The notes beneath the pieces are model-generated. The model saw nothing but the letters and a program-made list of their open reading frames with translations, did not search any database and was not told the origin of the DNA. A stretch of DNA of 64,000 nucleotides from Corynebacterium stationis (lineage in GTDB: Bacteria > Actinomycetota > Actinomycetes > Mycobacteriales > Mycobacteriaceae), in NCBI RefSeq assembly GCF_001941345.1, contig NZ_CP009251.1, forward strand, positions 1,736,001 to 1,800,000. Reading direction: 5' to 3'. The position numbers and the translations under genes were made by a program. Shown here piece by piece: positions 35,854 through 45,766 of the stretch. The first letter of the stretch is position 1. Each line of letters begins with the position of its first letter.

Positions 35854-36645
35854 ATGAAACTTCCACAAATTCTAAATAAGAAAAACTCCCGCGAAGACCG
35901 CGATAACTTCGGCGGTCTGGGCGAGGATGAAATCTTAGAAGGCGAACTCGTTGAAGAATCTCCAAGCCGTGAGGCCCAAGAATTATTCGACGACGATGAC
36001 AAATTTGCGTCCATGCTCATGTCCGGGCTGCAAAAGGCTGTTCACGTGCAATCTTCAACGGTTGCGAAATACGTCGATTCCGTACGCAAGCGAAACCCGA
36101 ACTCTTCTCCTGAGGAAATCCAGAAGATTTTGGACAAGCATTTCATGCGTTTTGTCCAGGGCACTGGCGCTGGTGCGGGTGCGGCCTCGGCTATCCCGGG
36201 CGTGGGTTTCTTCACGGGCGCTGCGGCCATTGGAGCTGAATCTTTAGTCTTTGTTGAAGCTGCCGCGTGGTACTTTTTGGCTTCCGCACATAACCGAGGC
36301 ATCGATCTCAGCACTAAAGAACAACGCCTTGCAGTCGTGCTACTGGTATTAAATGGTGCTCAGGGCTCAGCGCTTGTCGATGCCTTGGTCCAAGACGTAG
36401 GCAAAGGCAAGGGCCTTCCTACGGCTAGTGCGCTCACTCGGTTTTCTGCGCCGTCTCTCTCCGGTCTCAATGGCCGCTTGCTAAATATGTTCATTAAAAA
36501 TATGAGCAAGCGCTTGCGGTGGATGTGGGTGTCGAAATTAATTCCCTTTGGCATTGGCGCCGCCTTGGGGGCAATCGCCAACCGGAAGTTGGGACAGCAG
36601 ATGATCAAGCACACTCACACGCAGATCCCAGCGTTGGTGAACTAA
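35854..36645 (+). CDS. Conserved membrane-associated protein (EcsC-like?)
   Basis: A 263-residue protein with an acidic N-terminus, a helix-forming region (KYVDSVRKRNPNSSPEEIQKILDKHF) and a Gly/Ala-rich hydrophobic hairpin at about residues 108-145 (GAGAGAASAIPGVGFFTGAA). A second hydrophobic stretch near 240 (IPFGIGAALGAIANR) follows. The hairpin recalls EcsC-family proteins, but the match is by eye. AGAGG precedes the ATG at 9 bases. In corynebacteria a gene of this kind neighbours odhA; its role is unknown. Confidence 0.65.
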   Translation: MKLPQILNKKNSREDRDNFGGLGEDEILEGELVEESPSREAQELFDDDDKFASMLMSGLQKAVHVQSSTVAKYVDSVRKRNPNSSPEEIQKILDKHFMRFVQGTGAGAGAASAIPGVGFFTGAAAIGAESLVFVEAAAWYFLASAHNRGIDLSTKEQRLAVVLLVLNGAQGSALVDALVQDVGKGKGLPTASALTRFSAPSLSGLNGRLLNMFIKNMSKRLRWMWVSKLIPFGIGAALGAIANRKLGQQMIKHTHTQIPALVN

Positions 36646-36865
36646 CACCACACTACCCCTCTATTCTAGGGTGTTTTAGCAGGTCGAACGGCGCGTTCAC
36701 CACCATAACGATGGGTGCTTATGGTTCCTACTTGATTCCGCCGTATCATAAGGAGCGAGCTGTCAACAGTACTTTGGCCGCGTATAGTGGCTAAGCACTG
36801 AATGCACAACTAAAGTCGATAAAAGACCTACACATAAACTCAACGAAATGAGGCGAGCACCTGCC

Positions 36866-39800
36866 GTGAGCAACTCGAGCATCTATGGCCCCAATGCGTG
36901 GCTGATTGACGAACAGTTCCAGCAGTATTCCAAGGATCCCAACTCCGTAGATAAGGAGTGGCGAGAGTTCTTTGAGAAGAACGGTGCCCCAAAGAAGCAG
37001 GCTGAAGCGGCAAAGTCCGCATCCTCGGCCAGCGTCAAGAAGGACTCCGCTCCACAGTCGAAGGCTAAGGCAACGGAGGGCAAGCCAACTGAAGCTAAGC
37101 AAGCTGCCCGCAAGACCGTTGTAGAATCTAGCGCTGAAGCCGCTAGGGGCGTCCAAAAGGCTCCGAGCCCTGTCGGCCCGGCTGCTAAGAAGGCTCCTGA
37201 ATCTCCTTTAGACCGTATTGAGCCATACCCAGAGTTTTCTGAGAAGCCATTAAAGGGCATGTTCAAGGCTATCGCTAAGAACATGGACCAGTCGCTAGAA
37301 ATCCCAACCGCAACCACCGTGCGCGACATGCCGGTGAAGCTGATGTGGGAAAACCGTGCGATGATCAACGACCACCTCAAGCGCACTCGTGGTGGCAAGA
37401 TTTCCTTTACCCACATTCTTGGTTGGGCGATTGTCAAGGCTGTTCAAATTCACCCGGACATGAACATCCGTTACGAGGTTCAAGATGGCAAGCCAACCGC
37501 TGTTCAGCCAGAGCATATCAATTTAGGCCTTGCAATTGACTTGCCGCAAAAGGATGGCTCCCGCGCGCTAGTCGTAGCAGCTATTAAAGAGTGCGAAAAC
37601 AAGACCTTTACTGAGTTCGTAGATGCTTACGAGGATATTGTCGCGCGTTCCCGCAAGAACAAGCTGACGATGGATGATTTCTCCGGCGTTTCCATCAACC
37701 TCACCAACCCAGGTGGCATTGGTACCCGTCACTCCATTGCTCGTTTAACCAAGGGTTCCGGTTCCATCATCGGTGTTGGCTCCATGGACTACCCAGCAGA
37801 ATTTGCTGGCGCATCCACCGACCGTCTTGCAGACTTGGGCGTTGGCCGCCTAGTTACTCTGACATCCACCTATGACCACCGCGTCATCCAGGGTGCAGAG
37901 TCCGGTGAATTCCTGCGCACCATTTCCCAGCTGATTATTGATACCAAGTTCTGGGATGAAATCTTTAAGGAAATGGCTGTTCCTTACCAGCCATTCCGCT
38001 GGGCACAGGATGTGCCAAACAGGGGCATCGATAAGAATACCCGCGTTATGTCTCTCATCGAGGCCTACCGTTCCCGCGGTCACTTGCTTGCCGATGTCAA
38101 CCCGATCGGCTGGGCTCAGCCTGGCCTTCCAATCCCAGATCACCGCGACTTGGACATGGAAACCCACGGCCTGACCATTTGGGATCTGGACCGTACCTTT
38201 AACGTTGGCGGTTTCGGCGGCAAGGAATCCATGTCGCTGCGCGAGGTGCTTTCTCGTCTGCGTTCTGCCTACACGCTTAAGGTTGGTACCGAGTACGCAC
38301 ACATCCTCGACCGCGACGAGCGCGAATGGTTGCGCGACCGCGTCGAGGCTGGCATGCCGAAGCCAACCACTGCTGAGCAGAAGTACATCCTGCAGAAGGT
38401 CAACGCTGCTGAAGCATTCGAGAACTTCCTGCAGACCAAGTACGTCGGCCAAAAGCGCTTCTCCCTCGAAGGCGCTGAAGCACTGATTCCTTTGATGGAC
38501 TCTGTCATCGACACCGCCGCTGGCCAGGGGCTTGATGAAGTTGTCATCGGCATGCCTCACCGCGGTCGTCTAAACGTCCTGTTCAACATCGTCGGCAAGC
38601 CATTGGCTGAAATATTCCAAGAATTCGATGGCAACTTCAAGGGCGGCCAAGCTGGCGGCTCGGGCGACGTGAAGTACCACCTGGGCGCTGAGGGTGAGCA
38701 TCTGCAGATGTTCGGCGATGGCGAAATCAAGGTCACCTTGACCGCTAACCCGTCCCACCTGGAAGCTGTTGACCCAGTTCTGGTTGGTATGGCTCGCGCT
38801 AAGCAGGACATCCTGGATCAGGGCCAAGACGGCTATTCCGTTGTCCCACTGATGCTGCACGGCGATGCTTCCTTTGCTGGCCTGGGCATTATCCAGGAGA
38901 CCATCAACCTGTCCCAGCTGCGTGGTTACACCACCGGCGGTACAGTACACGTAGTTGTCAACAACCAGATTGGTTTCACCACCACTCCTGATTCTTCACG
39001 TTCGACTTACTACTCCACCGACCTTGCCAAGGGCTTTGATTGCCCTGTCTTCCACGTCAATGGTGACGACCCAGAAGCAGTTGTCTGGGTAGGCCAGCTG
39101 GCTACCGAATACCGTCGTCGCTTCGGCAAGGACGTCTTCATCGACCTGATTTGCTACCGCCTGCGCGGTCACAACGAATCCGATGACCCATCGATGACCC
39201 AGCCAATCCTCTACGACCAGATCCAAGACCACCGCGGTGTTCGTGAGTCTTACACCGAAGACCTCATCGGCCGTGGCGACCTGTCTGCAGAAGACGCAGA
39301 AGCAGCAGCACGAGACTTCCGCGACCAGATGGAATCTGTCTTCGCTGAGGTTAAGGAAGCTGAGAAGAAGGGCCCACAGGAGCAGGAAGGCATTACCGCT
39401 TCCCAGTCCCTGACCCGCGGCCTTGACACCTCGATTACTGCCGATGAAATCCGCGCAATCGGCCAGGCTTACTTGGATACTCCAGAAGGCTTTGAGTACC
39501 ACAAGCGCGTGGGCAAGGTTGCTCAGGACCGTGCCAAGTCCTCCATCGAGGGCAACATCGACTGGGGCTGGGGCGAGCTTATCGCCTTCGGTTCTCTTGC
39601 TAACGAAGGCAAGCTAGTTCGTCTGGCTGGTGAAGATTCCCGTCGTGGTACCTTCACCCAGCGTCACGCAATTGCTTTCGATCCAAACAGCGGCGACGAG
39701 TTCAACCCACTCAACGAACTTGCCGCCGAGCGCGGCAACGGCGGTAAGTTCCTGCCTTATAACTCCGCGTTGACTGAGTACGCAGGTATGGGCTTTGAGT

Positions 39801-40621
39801 ACGGCTACTCCCTGGGCAACCAAGATGCAGTTGTTGCATGGGAAGCACAGTTCGGTGACTTTGCCAACGGTGCTCAGACCATCATCGATGAGTACGTCTC
39901 TTCCGGTGAAGCCAAGTGGGGTCAGACCTCTTCCCTGATTCTCCTTCTGCCACACGGATACGAAGGCCAGGGCCCTGACCACTCCTCTGCTCGTATCGAG
40001 CGCTTCCTGCAGCTGTGTGCTGAAGGTTCCATGACCGTTGCTCAGCCGACGACCCCAGCGAACCACTTCCACTTGCTGCGTCGTCAAGCACTCGGCGAGA
40101 TGAAGCGTCCACTGGTTGTCTTCACCCCGAAGTCGATGCTGCGTAATAAGGCTGCTGCTTCGTCTGTCGAGGATTTCACCGACGTGAAGTCCTTTACCTC
40201 GGTCATCAACGATCCAAACTTGGTCGACCGTGACGGCAACGTCATCGGTGATGTTGACAAGGTCAAGACCATCATGCTGTGCTCCGGCAAGATCTACTAC
40301 GACTTGGAGAAGAAGCGCGCTGCCGAGGGCCGCGACGATATCGCCATTGTTCGTATTGAGATGCTGCACCCAATTCCGTTCAACCGTCTGCGTGACGCAT
40401 TCGAGTCCTTCCCGAATGCAACCCAGGTCCGTTTCGTTCAGGATGAGCCAGCTAACCAGGGTCCATGGCCGTTCTACAACGAGCACTTGCGTAACCTCAT
40501 TCCGAACATGCCGGAAATGGTTCGCGTGTCCCGTCGTGCGCAGTCCTCGACTGCAACTGGTATTTCCAAGGTTCACCAGCTTGAGCAAAAGAACCTGCTG
40601 GATGAGGCATTTGACATCTAG
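36866..40621 (+). CDS. odhA: OdhA, 2-oxoglutarate dehydrogenase E1 fused to a succinyltransferase domain
   Basis: A 1251-residue TCA-cycle enzyme of the corynebacterial type. A short N-terminal segment (FGxNAWL-like YGPNAWLIDEQF) is followed by an Ala/Lys/Pro linker (about 45-110) and an E2o succinyltransferase catalytic domain lacking a lipoyl domain (about 115-340, ending STYDHRVIQGAESGEFLR). The thiamine-dependent E1 domain runs to the end, with TPP motif GDASFAGLG...NNQIGF. I prefer the GTG at 36866 (MSNSSIYGPNAWL) to the ATG at 36848, by comparison with known OdhA N-termini. It works with AceF/Lpd, and OdhI normally inhibits it. Confidence 0.95.
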   Translation: MSNSSIYGPNAWLIDEQFQQYSKDPNSVDKEWREFFEKNGAPKKQAEAAKSASSASVKKDSAPQSKAKATEGKPTEAKQAARKTVVESSAEAARGVQKAPSPVGPAAKKAPESPLDRIEPYPEFSEKPLKGMFKAIAKNMDQSLEIPTATTVRDMPVKLMWENRAMINDHLKRTRGGKISFTHILGWAIVKAVQIHPDMNIRYEVQDGKPTAVQPEHINLGLAIDLPQKDGSRALVVAAIKECENKTFTEFVDAYEDIVARSRKNKLTMDDFSGVSINLTNPGGIGTRHSIARLTKGSGSIIGVGSMDYPAEFAGASTDRLADLGVGRLVTLTSTYDHRVIQGAESGEFLRTISQLIIDTKFWDEIFKEMAVPYQPFRWAQDVPNRGIDKNTRVMSLIEAYRSRGHLLADVNPIGWAQPGLPIPDHRDLDMETHGLTIWDLDRTFNVGGFGGKESMSLREVLSRLRSAYTLKVGTEYAHILDRDEREWLRDRVEAGMPKPTTAEQKYILQKVNAAEAFENFLQTKYVGQKRFSLEGAEALIPLMDSVIDTAAGQGLDEVVIGMPHRGRLNVLFNIVGKPLAEIFQEFDGNFKGGQAGGSGDVKYHLGAEGEHLQMFGDGEIKVTLTANPSHLEAVDPVLVGMARAKQDILDQGQDGYSVVPLMLHGDASFAGLGIIQETINLSQLRGYTTGGTVHVVVNNQIGFTTTPDSSRSTYYSTDLAKGFDCPVFHVNGDDPEAVVWVGQLATEYRRRFGKDVFIDLICYRLRGHNESDDPSMTQPILYDQIQDHRGVRESYTEDLIGRGDLSAEDAEAAARDFRDQMESVFAEVKEAEKKGPQEQEGITASQSLTRGLDTSITADEIRAIGQAYLDTPEGFEYHKRVGKVAQDRAKSSIEGNIDWGWGELIAFGSLANEGKLVRLAGEDSRRGTFTQRHAIAFDPNSGDEFNPLNELAAERGNGGKFLPYNSALTEYAGMGFEYGYSLGNQDAVVAWEAQFGDFANGAQTIIDEYVSSGEAKWGQTSSLILLLPHGYEGQGPDHSSARIERFLQLCAEGSMTVAQPTTPANHFHLLRRQALGEMKRPLVVFTPKSMLRNKAAASSVEDFTDVKSFTSVINDPNLVDRDGNVIGDVDKVKTIMLCSGKIYYDLEKKRAAEGRDDIAIVRIEMLHPIPFNRLRDAFESFPNATQVRFVQDEPANQGPWPFYNEHLRNLIPNMPEMVRVSRRAQSSTATGISKVHQLEQKNLLDEAFDI

Positions 40622-40640
40622 TCCAAGCCTTTAAAAGCCT

Positions 40641-40678
40641 AAAGTGGCTCACTCCATTTTCCGGAGTGGGCCACTTTT
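40641..40678. terminator. Terminator between odhA and the convergent Gly-rich gene
   Basis: AAAGTGGCTCACTCC pairs with GGAGTGGGCCACTTT across a 7-base loop (ATTTTCC), followed by TCTGTCTCT. The reverse strand has AGGCTTTTAAAGGC after the stem, so it may serve both convergent genes. Confidence 0.9.
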
Positions 40679-40694
40679 CTGTCTCTACGCTGTT

Positions 40695-42476
40695 CTAAAC
40701 TTCCTGCCGCGCCCAATCACCAATTGGTCCTGGCAGCGCTGCTGGTGGCTCTCCCAAAAGGTCGCGTCGGTTCTTATTAGCTTCAACCCGTGAGGTCACA
40801 GCCTTAATCATCTCCGAGCTCTTTTTCTTATCTTGATTCCGTCCCGCTGCGGCAGCCGGCGCCATCATCGGACCAATGCCCCGGCCATGTTGTCCCTGTG
40901 AACCGGTTCCGTGTGCCGCTGCACCTGCACCATTCGTTCCTGAGCTTCCGCCGACTGCGGAACCCGCTCGCGCAGGACTGTCCCCGCCGCCCAACAGGCG
41001 TGCGCCACCATCGCCTCCAGAGATACCAATTCCTCGACCACCCGCGATTGCGCCACCTCCGCGTAGTCCGCCAAGTCCTGCACCTGGTACCCCATCACGA
41101 ATACCTGCTCCCACTGAGCCAGCACCAGCCCCGGCGCCCGCGCCGGTTCCCGCCCCTGCAAAGCCACCGCGACTTCCGAGCACTCCTAGCGGCCCCAGAC
41201 CAGAAGCTGCCATTCCGTTGGCCCCACCGCCGAAGCCTGTGCCGTTATTAGCCGCGCCCGCATATCCCAACGAAGGATTCACGCCACCGTTGACGGCGGT
41301 ACCACTTGGCATACCTATCCCAGCTGTCTGAGTATTCGTGTCTGCCAAACTGGTCATCCCACCGTTAATGAACTCTTGAAGCCGCCCTCCTCCATACAGG
41401 GCCTCATTACGCTGGTTGACTGCCTCGCGCACCTGGTCCACTAACCCCTGGTCGATATTCTCCAACGCAACCAGTTCACCATCTGCTACCCCAAACGAGC
41501 CTGGTCCAATCTCACCGCTCGCAATCGCATCTTGAATTTCCTGCGGCCACACAACCTCATCCGTGTTGTAACGGGTTCCCGTTCCAGCGATGCTGCCCAA
41601 CCCCACGTTGAGATTGTCGCCCCCGCCGGATGCCGTCGGTGCCTCCGCCAAACTTTGCTGATTAGGCAATGAGCTTGTGACCATCTCCTGCAGCTTCGCC
41701 TGCCACTTAACCAACAGCGCAGCCTCCATCGACTTTTTCAGTACAGGATCCGGGACCAACGAAACTGCTTGTAGGTCTGCCGGAATTTCGACATATCCCA
41801 TCGGCGCCTTCGACAACAGACCGAATGCCCGCTGATTCATCAGCGTCGCATTAGCCGCGAACTGCTCACCTGTCGACGCAAGCTCTCGAATCTTGCTCGC
41901 AGCACTGCGCGTGAAGTCACTATCGTTTTCACTCTCAATCTGCGACGCCGCACTATTGAGCTGCTCCACGACTTGGCTGATGTTTCGCCCCATCGTGCTC
42001 CAGTCAGAAGCAGCTTGTCCCAGCTCGTTAAACCTCGTGGCGTTGAAATTGTTCGCCAATTGAAGCAACGATGTCCCTGGCATTACCACTGGCGGGACAA
42101 AGGTCAAGGGTACATTCTGGTTACTCGGCTGCGGTGGAAGGTTCACACTGTTCGCGCCAACTTCACCGCCAACATCTGCAAGTTCTAGCCCATGTGAGTT
42201 GAGATCTTCTTGATCTCTCAACGCATCAATTTCGGCAGTCAGCAACTCTGCCGCCCAACCGACTTGTGTTGAATATTGCCGTAGCACTTCCTGGGCCGAA
42301 GCTGGATCGTGTTTAATTGCCCTTCCATGAATTTGCCCGGTTTCGTTGAGCCCAATAATTCCCGAAAATTGTCCTCCCAAATCGCTTGCAACTTCGGCGG
42401 CAGTCAGATCGATCTGTGTCTTAATTTCTAGTAGCTTAGCCAGCATCCTGTGAAGAGAGTCAAAATTAATGTTCAT
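40695..42476 (-). CDS. Gly-rich protein resembling type VII (ESX) secretion substrates
   Basis: A 593-residue protein with three parts. Residues 1-250 are helical, with long amphipathic segments and WxxxG-like spots (DWSTMGRNI) as in PPE/EspB-type proteins. Residues 360-530 are a low-complexity Gly/Ala-rich region (GAGTGAGAGAGAGSVGAG). The C-terminus (GIGPMMAPAAAAG...KKSSEMIKAVTSR...LLGEPPAALPGPIGDWARQEV) resembles the ends of mycobacterial ESX-linked proteins. No signal peptide. It overlaps the upstream lipoprotein gene by 11 bases. The assignment is by architecture, not by a diagnostic motif; no ESX apparatus gene is in the window. Confidence 0.55.
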   Translation of the reverse strand: MNINFDSLHRMLAKLLEIKTQIDLTAAEVASDLGGQFSGIIGLNETGQIHGRAIKHDPASAQEVLRQYSTQVGWAAELLTAEIDALRDQEDLNSHGLELADVGGEVGANSVNLPPQPSNQNVPLTFVPPVVMPGTSLLQLANNFNATRFNELGQAASDWSTMGRNISQVVEQLNSAASQIESENDSDFTRSAASKIRELASTGEQFAANATLMNQRAFGLLSKAPMGYVEIPADLQAVSLVPDPVLKKSMEAALLVKWQAKLQEMVTSSLPNQQSLAEAPTASGGGDNLNVGLGSIAGTGTRYNTDEVVWPQEIQDAIASGEIGPGSFGVADGELVALENIDQGLVDQVREAVNQRNEALYGGGRLQEFINGGMTSLADTNTQTAGIGMPSGTAVNGGVNPSLGYAGAANNGTGFGGGANGMAASGLGPLGVLGSRGGFAGAGTGAGAGAGAGSVGAGIRDGVPGAGLGGLRGGGAIAGGRGIGISGGDGGARLLGGGDSPARAGSAVGGSSGTNGAGAAAHGTGSQGQHGRGIGPMMAPAAAAGRNQDKKKSSEMIKAVTSRVEANKNRRDLLGEPPAALPGPIGDWARQEV

Positions 42477-43209
42477 TTTCTTGGTCCAATTCCAATAGGG
42501 TCTTCAGTAATAGTGACGCTTCGTCGCAATGGTCATATTGATAGGATTCGTTCCCATATTCAAAAGACTGGAATACAGTGCCTAAGGTTCCGCGCTCGGT
42601 TTCTATAAGCGCCCTACAAGATGAATCTGCAAGGTGTTCTCCGCGATGGTGCAGTATTGGCGTCCCTTGCCGAGTTTCGTCCCAAGCTATCGACCCTGGA
42701 ATCCTTTTATAAGCCTCAAAGTCGAAACTACTCCCCACAAGTTTGTAGACAGCCTGGCCATGTTCTGGTTTCGCTGCAAATGCACAAACACCATCCATTT
42801 CACCGACTCCCTCCAGAATTTCTTTACCGTGGAGGCCAGCTTCTGCGAGAAATTCGTCGGGCATCTCTAGGCACGGCTGATATCTGATGAAATCAGGATC
42901 CAAGCGGTCGAAGGCACCCAACGGTGGGATTACTGAGCCGAAGTCATCTGTGGTTCCGTCCGTGGCATGGTCAGTGGACGCCGTCGTTGCGACTGGAGAT
43001 GCATCGGTAGCTGCATCGACAGGCGCTGCATCGTTCGCTGCGTCGGGTGTTGATGCACTGGTTGATTCGCTGCCCGAGATTGTCGCGGAGCAGGCAGTTT
43101 GGATACTTGCAGCGCTAATTAATGCGAGTGCGAGATAAAGCTTGCGTAGAGTTCTTTTCTTAGAAGCGGACAGGTCAACAGACACGGGTGTAGTGCCATG
43201 AAAGATCAT
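42466..43209 (-). CDS. DUF3558-like lipoprotein
   Basis: A 247-residue lipoprotein: a basic N-terminus, hydrophobic segment (LYLALALISAASIQTAC) with lipidated Cys40, a Thr/Asp/Ala-rich linker (about 48-90), and a folded domain with three Cys (YQPCLEMP, DGVCAF, SSCRAL). The pattern of linker plus cysteines resembles the actinobacterial DUF3558 lipoproteins. The actual start may be one of several candidates within the first 20 codons. Its stop overlaps the start of the Gly-rich gene, so the two products are probably made together and may work together at the cell surface. Confidence 0.65.
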   Translation of the reverse strand: MIFHGTTPVSVDLSASKKRTLRKLYLALALISAASIQTACSATISGSESTSASTPDAANDAAPVDAATDASPVATTASTDHATDGTTDDFGSVIPPLGAFDRLDPDFIRYQPCLEMPDEFLAEAGLHGKEILEGVGEMDGVCAFAAKPEHGQAVYKLVGSSFDFEAYKRIPGSIAWDETRQGTPILHHRGEHLADSSCRALIETERGTLGTVFQSFEYGNESYQYDHCDEASLLLKTLLELDQENEH

Positions 43210-43334
43210 TTAGTTCCCCCAAACCCAAGTTGTGCTTTCAGCATGCACCATTGGGTCGGGGTTGTCCATGGATAAGAACACTGAAGTGTTCATCGCTGAA
43301 GGAATCATCCCGAGATGATCCCCGGCCAAGCTAA

Positions 43335-44039
43335 TTAATTGGATTCCTTATCGGAGCCAGAATCCGAGTCGTCGGAGACGGCATCGCCGGTGTCAAGGTT
43401 GCCGCCGCCGGCAACTGAGGTCAGGATCCACTGCTCGACTACGTCGCGGACAGGGGTGGTGCGGGAGGCATCGACAAGCTCTTGTAAATCGGTGTTTGTG
43501 ATGTATTTGGTCACGCTATTGACCTCATAACGGTCGCTGCGGCCCAACAGATTCTTCTGATAAATGGGGACAATATTCATGGGAATGTCGACCTCCTCGA
43601 AGTCATCGCACCACGTCGCACCGGAGGGGTCATTGGTGGTCCAGTCCGTCGGCATCGAGCCCATCATCTCTTCATGGGTGACGGCGTTGTAGTCACGACC
43701 ATCAAAATCTTCCTCGGCCGCGAATGCCTTTTCAAGTTCTTGGGCACGCTGAGGGTCGTTTTCCCACAAAATTTTGCCAGTGCAGCCAACCCGGAAATTG
43801 CCCACGCCCGAAGCCACAATTTCAGCGTCACGGTCTTGAATTTCTAAAGACCCCCGATAAATTTCGCCCAAAACTACTTCTTCCGGGTTATCGGAGTCGA
43901 CTTCAATTCGCACCGGTTCCGATTGCAGCCCTTCCGCTTCCGGAGACACCTCCGCAAAACTGCAGGCAGAAAGCATCGCGGTAGATAAAATCAGACTCAT
44001 TGCACCAAACTTCTTCACCCCTAGCAGCCTAGCAGCCAC
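43335..44039 (-). CDS. Hypothetical lipoprotein
   Basis: A 234-residue exported protein. The signal peptide has a clear lipobox LSAC with Cys26 as the lipidation site, followed by an acidic mature domain (two further Cys in FRVGCTGK and ATWCDD) and a Ser/Asp-rich tail (DTGDAVSDDSDSGSDKESN). It lies upstream of the DUF3558-like gene on the same strand with a 125-bp gap. I do not recognise the family. Confidence 0.7.
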   Translation of the reverse strand: MAARLLGVKKFGAMSLILSTAMLSACSFAEVSPEAEGLQSEPVRIEVDSDNPEEVVLGEIYRGSLEIQDRDAEIVASGVGNFRVGCTGKILWENDPQRAQELEKAFAAEEDFDGRDYNAVTHEEMMGSMPTDWTTNDPSGATWCDDFEEVDIPMNIVPIYQKNLLGRSDRYEVNSVTKYITNTDLQELVDASRTTPVRDVVEQWILTSVAGGGNLDTGDAVSDDSDSGSDKESN

Positions 44040-44083
44040 GGCCTTTCGAAATTGTGCGCGACGGGACTAGACTGGGTTGTGCT

Positions 44084-45220
44084 ATGACTACCGCATTAAC
44101 CGAATCCGCTGTCCGCAGCGCGCTTTCCCGCGTAGAGGATCCTGAGATCGGCAAGCCGATTACAGAACTCAACATGGTCAACACCGTCGAGGTGGATGGC
44201 CAGGATGTTTCCGTTGAGATTTTGTTGACCATCGCTGGCTGTCCGATGAAAAACACGATCGAAACGAATGTCCGTGCCGCCATTGAAGACATTGAAAATG
44301 TCGGCCAGGTCAACGTTACCCTCGGCGCGATGACCGATGAGCAGCGTTTAGAGCTGAAAAAGCAGCTCCGTGGCAGCGCGCAAGATCCGGAGATTCCATT
44401 TTCTAAGCCGGATTCCACCACGCGTGTCTTTGCTGTAGCTTCCGGTAAAGGCGGCGTGGGCAAGTCGTCGATGACCGTGAACCTCGCTGCGGCATTGCAC
44501 GCGCAGGGCTACAAGGTCGGCGTTGTCGACGCCGATATCTACGGCCACTCCGTACCAGGCCAGCTCGGCAGCACGGCAGGCCCCACAGTGCTTGACGATG
44601 AAATGCTGTTGCCTCCTATCGCGCACGGCATCAAGCACATCTCAATTGGACAATTCGTGCAGGGCAATGCGCCGATCGTATGGCGTGGGCCAATGCTGCA
44701 CCGTGCATTGCAGCAATTCCTGACTGATGTTTTCTGGGGCGATTTAGACTTCCTCTTGCTCGATCTACCTCCAGGAACTGGTGACGTTGCACTGTCCGTC
44801 GCCCAGCTCATTCCGAATGCGGAGCTACTAGTTGTTACTACCCCGCAGGGTGCAGCTGCAGAGGTAGCAGAGCGTGCAGGCTCCATCGCCCAGCAAACTC
44901 ATCAGCGCGTAGCTGGCGTGATTGAAAATATGTCGGCCATGGTTATGCCTGATGGAACCACCGTTGATGTCTTCGGGTCCGGTGGCGGTCAAGTCGTCGC
45001 CGATCGTCTCACGACGTTGTTGGGCTACGAGGTCGAGCAGCTCGGCCAGGTTCCATTGGAGCCAGGCTTGCGTGTCGATGGCGACGCGGGCACCCCGACT
45101 GTCATCGCCCATCCAGAATCCGCCGCATCGAAAGCTATCACCGATGTCGCTTCCAAGGTTGCCAAGCGTCGTATCTCGCTCGCTGGAAAACCTTTGGGTC
45201 TAGGCGTTACCTCGCACTAA
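44084..45220 (+). CDS. mrp: Mrp/ApbC-type iron-sulfur carrier P-loop ATPase
   Basis: A 378-residue protein: an N-terminal MIP18/DUF59 domain (about residues 1-90, LLTIAGCPMKNTIETNV) joined to a Mrp/NBP35 ATPase with deviant Walker A GKGGVGKSS (near 124-132), DADIYGHSVP and LLDLPPGTGD. Mrp proteins carry and deliver Fe-S clusters. The start is the ATG at 44084 (MTTALTESAV); the extra N-terminal codons upstream lack a ribosome site. The CxxC cluster-binding pair of some Mrp proteins is not evident in this copy. It converges with tatB (9-bp gap). Confidence 0.9.
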   Translation: MTTALTESAVRSALSRVEDPEIGKPITELNMVNTVEVDGQDVSVEILLTIAGCPMKNTIETNVRAAIEDIENVGQVNVTLGAMTDEQRLELKKQLRGSAQDPEIPFSKPDSTTRVFAVASGKGGVGKSSMTVNLAAALHAQGYKVGVVDADIYGHSVPGQLGSTAGPTVLDDEMLLPPIAHGIKHISIGQFVQGNAPIVWRGPMLHRALQQFLTDVFWGDLDFLLLDLPPGTGDVALSVAQLIPNAELLVVTTPQGAAAEVAERAGSIAQQTHQRVAGVIENMSAMVMPDGTTVDVFGSGGGQVVADRLTTLLGYEVEQLGQVPLEPGLRVDGDAGTPTVIAHPESAASKAITDVASKVAKRRISLAGKPLGLGVTSH

Positions 45221-45229
45221 AACCTAGCG

Positions 45230-45757
45230 CTAGGTAATATCTGCCCACGAGAATCCGCCGCCGGCATAACCCTGATTGTTGTTATTAGGGTTCTGGGGCG
45301 GATTATTTTGATTCCCCGGGTATTGCGGCTGCTGCGATTGCTGCCGCAGCTGGTTGGCCGGAGGCTGGTTCACCGAAGGCTGATTGACTGGCGGCATCTG
45401 CGGCTGCGCGGTATTTTCCGGAGCTTGCGGGGTAGGTTCTTCCAACAATTTCTTCGGATTGAAGTCGTCCCAGGCGGAATCGTCGCCATCGAAAAGAGCT
45501 TTAGTCAACGCTGCACGAGGACCCAACCGGCCCCACTCTGCAGCCTGTGACAAAGGCTCGCGGATGGCATCGAACTCTTTACCTAAGCCTTCGAAGTCAC
45601 CGTTGAGTTCCTTCTTCGCATTATTAATCGCCTTACGCGCGGCGAAGATCGCGGCACGCACATCCTGAATTAGGTTGGGCAGGCGCTCAGGACCGATAAT
45701 GATGAGCGCCAATAACCCGATGAAAAATATCTCAACCCAGCCAATAGACGAAAACAC
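45230..45757 (-). CDS. tatB: TatB, Sec-independent translocase subunit
   Basis: A 175-residue Tat component: a short N-terminal transmembrane helix ([23 protein letters not shown], with the Glu near residue 9 and the GPERLP hinge), then an amphipathic helix ([21 protein letters not shown]). A Pro/Gln/Asn-rich tail ([21 protein letters not shown]) ends the protein, usual for actinobacterial TatB. It receives folded twin-arginine precursors with TatC. It lies 9 bases after cseE in the sigE-cseE-tatB order known from C. glutamicum. Confidence 0.93.
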   Translation of the reverse strand: MFSSIGWVEIFFIGLLALIIIGPERLPNLIQDVRAAIFAARKAINNAKKELNGDFEGLGKEFDAIREPLSQAAEWGRLGPRAALTKALFDGDDSAWDDFNPKKLLEEPTPQAPENTAQPQMPPVNQPSVNQPPANQLRQQSQQPQYPGNQNNPPQNPNNNNQGYAGGGFSWADIT

Positions 45758-45766
45758 GGATTCAGT

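Noticed and set aside
39614..40588. 324-residue ORF on the minus strand
   Set aside because: It is entirely antisense to the E1 domain of odhA, with no ribosome site and no family resemblance.
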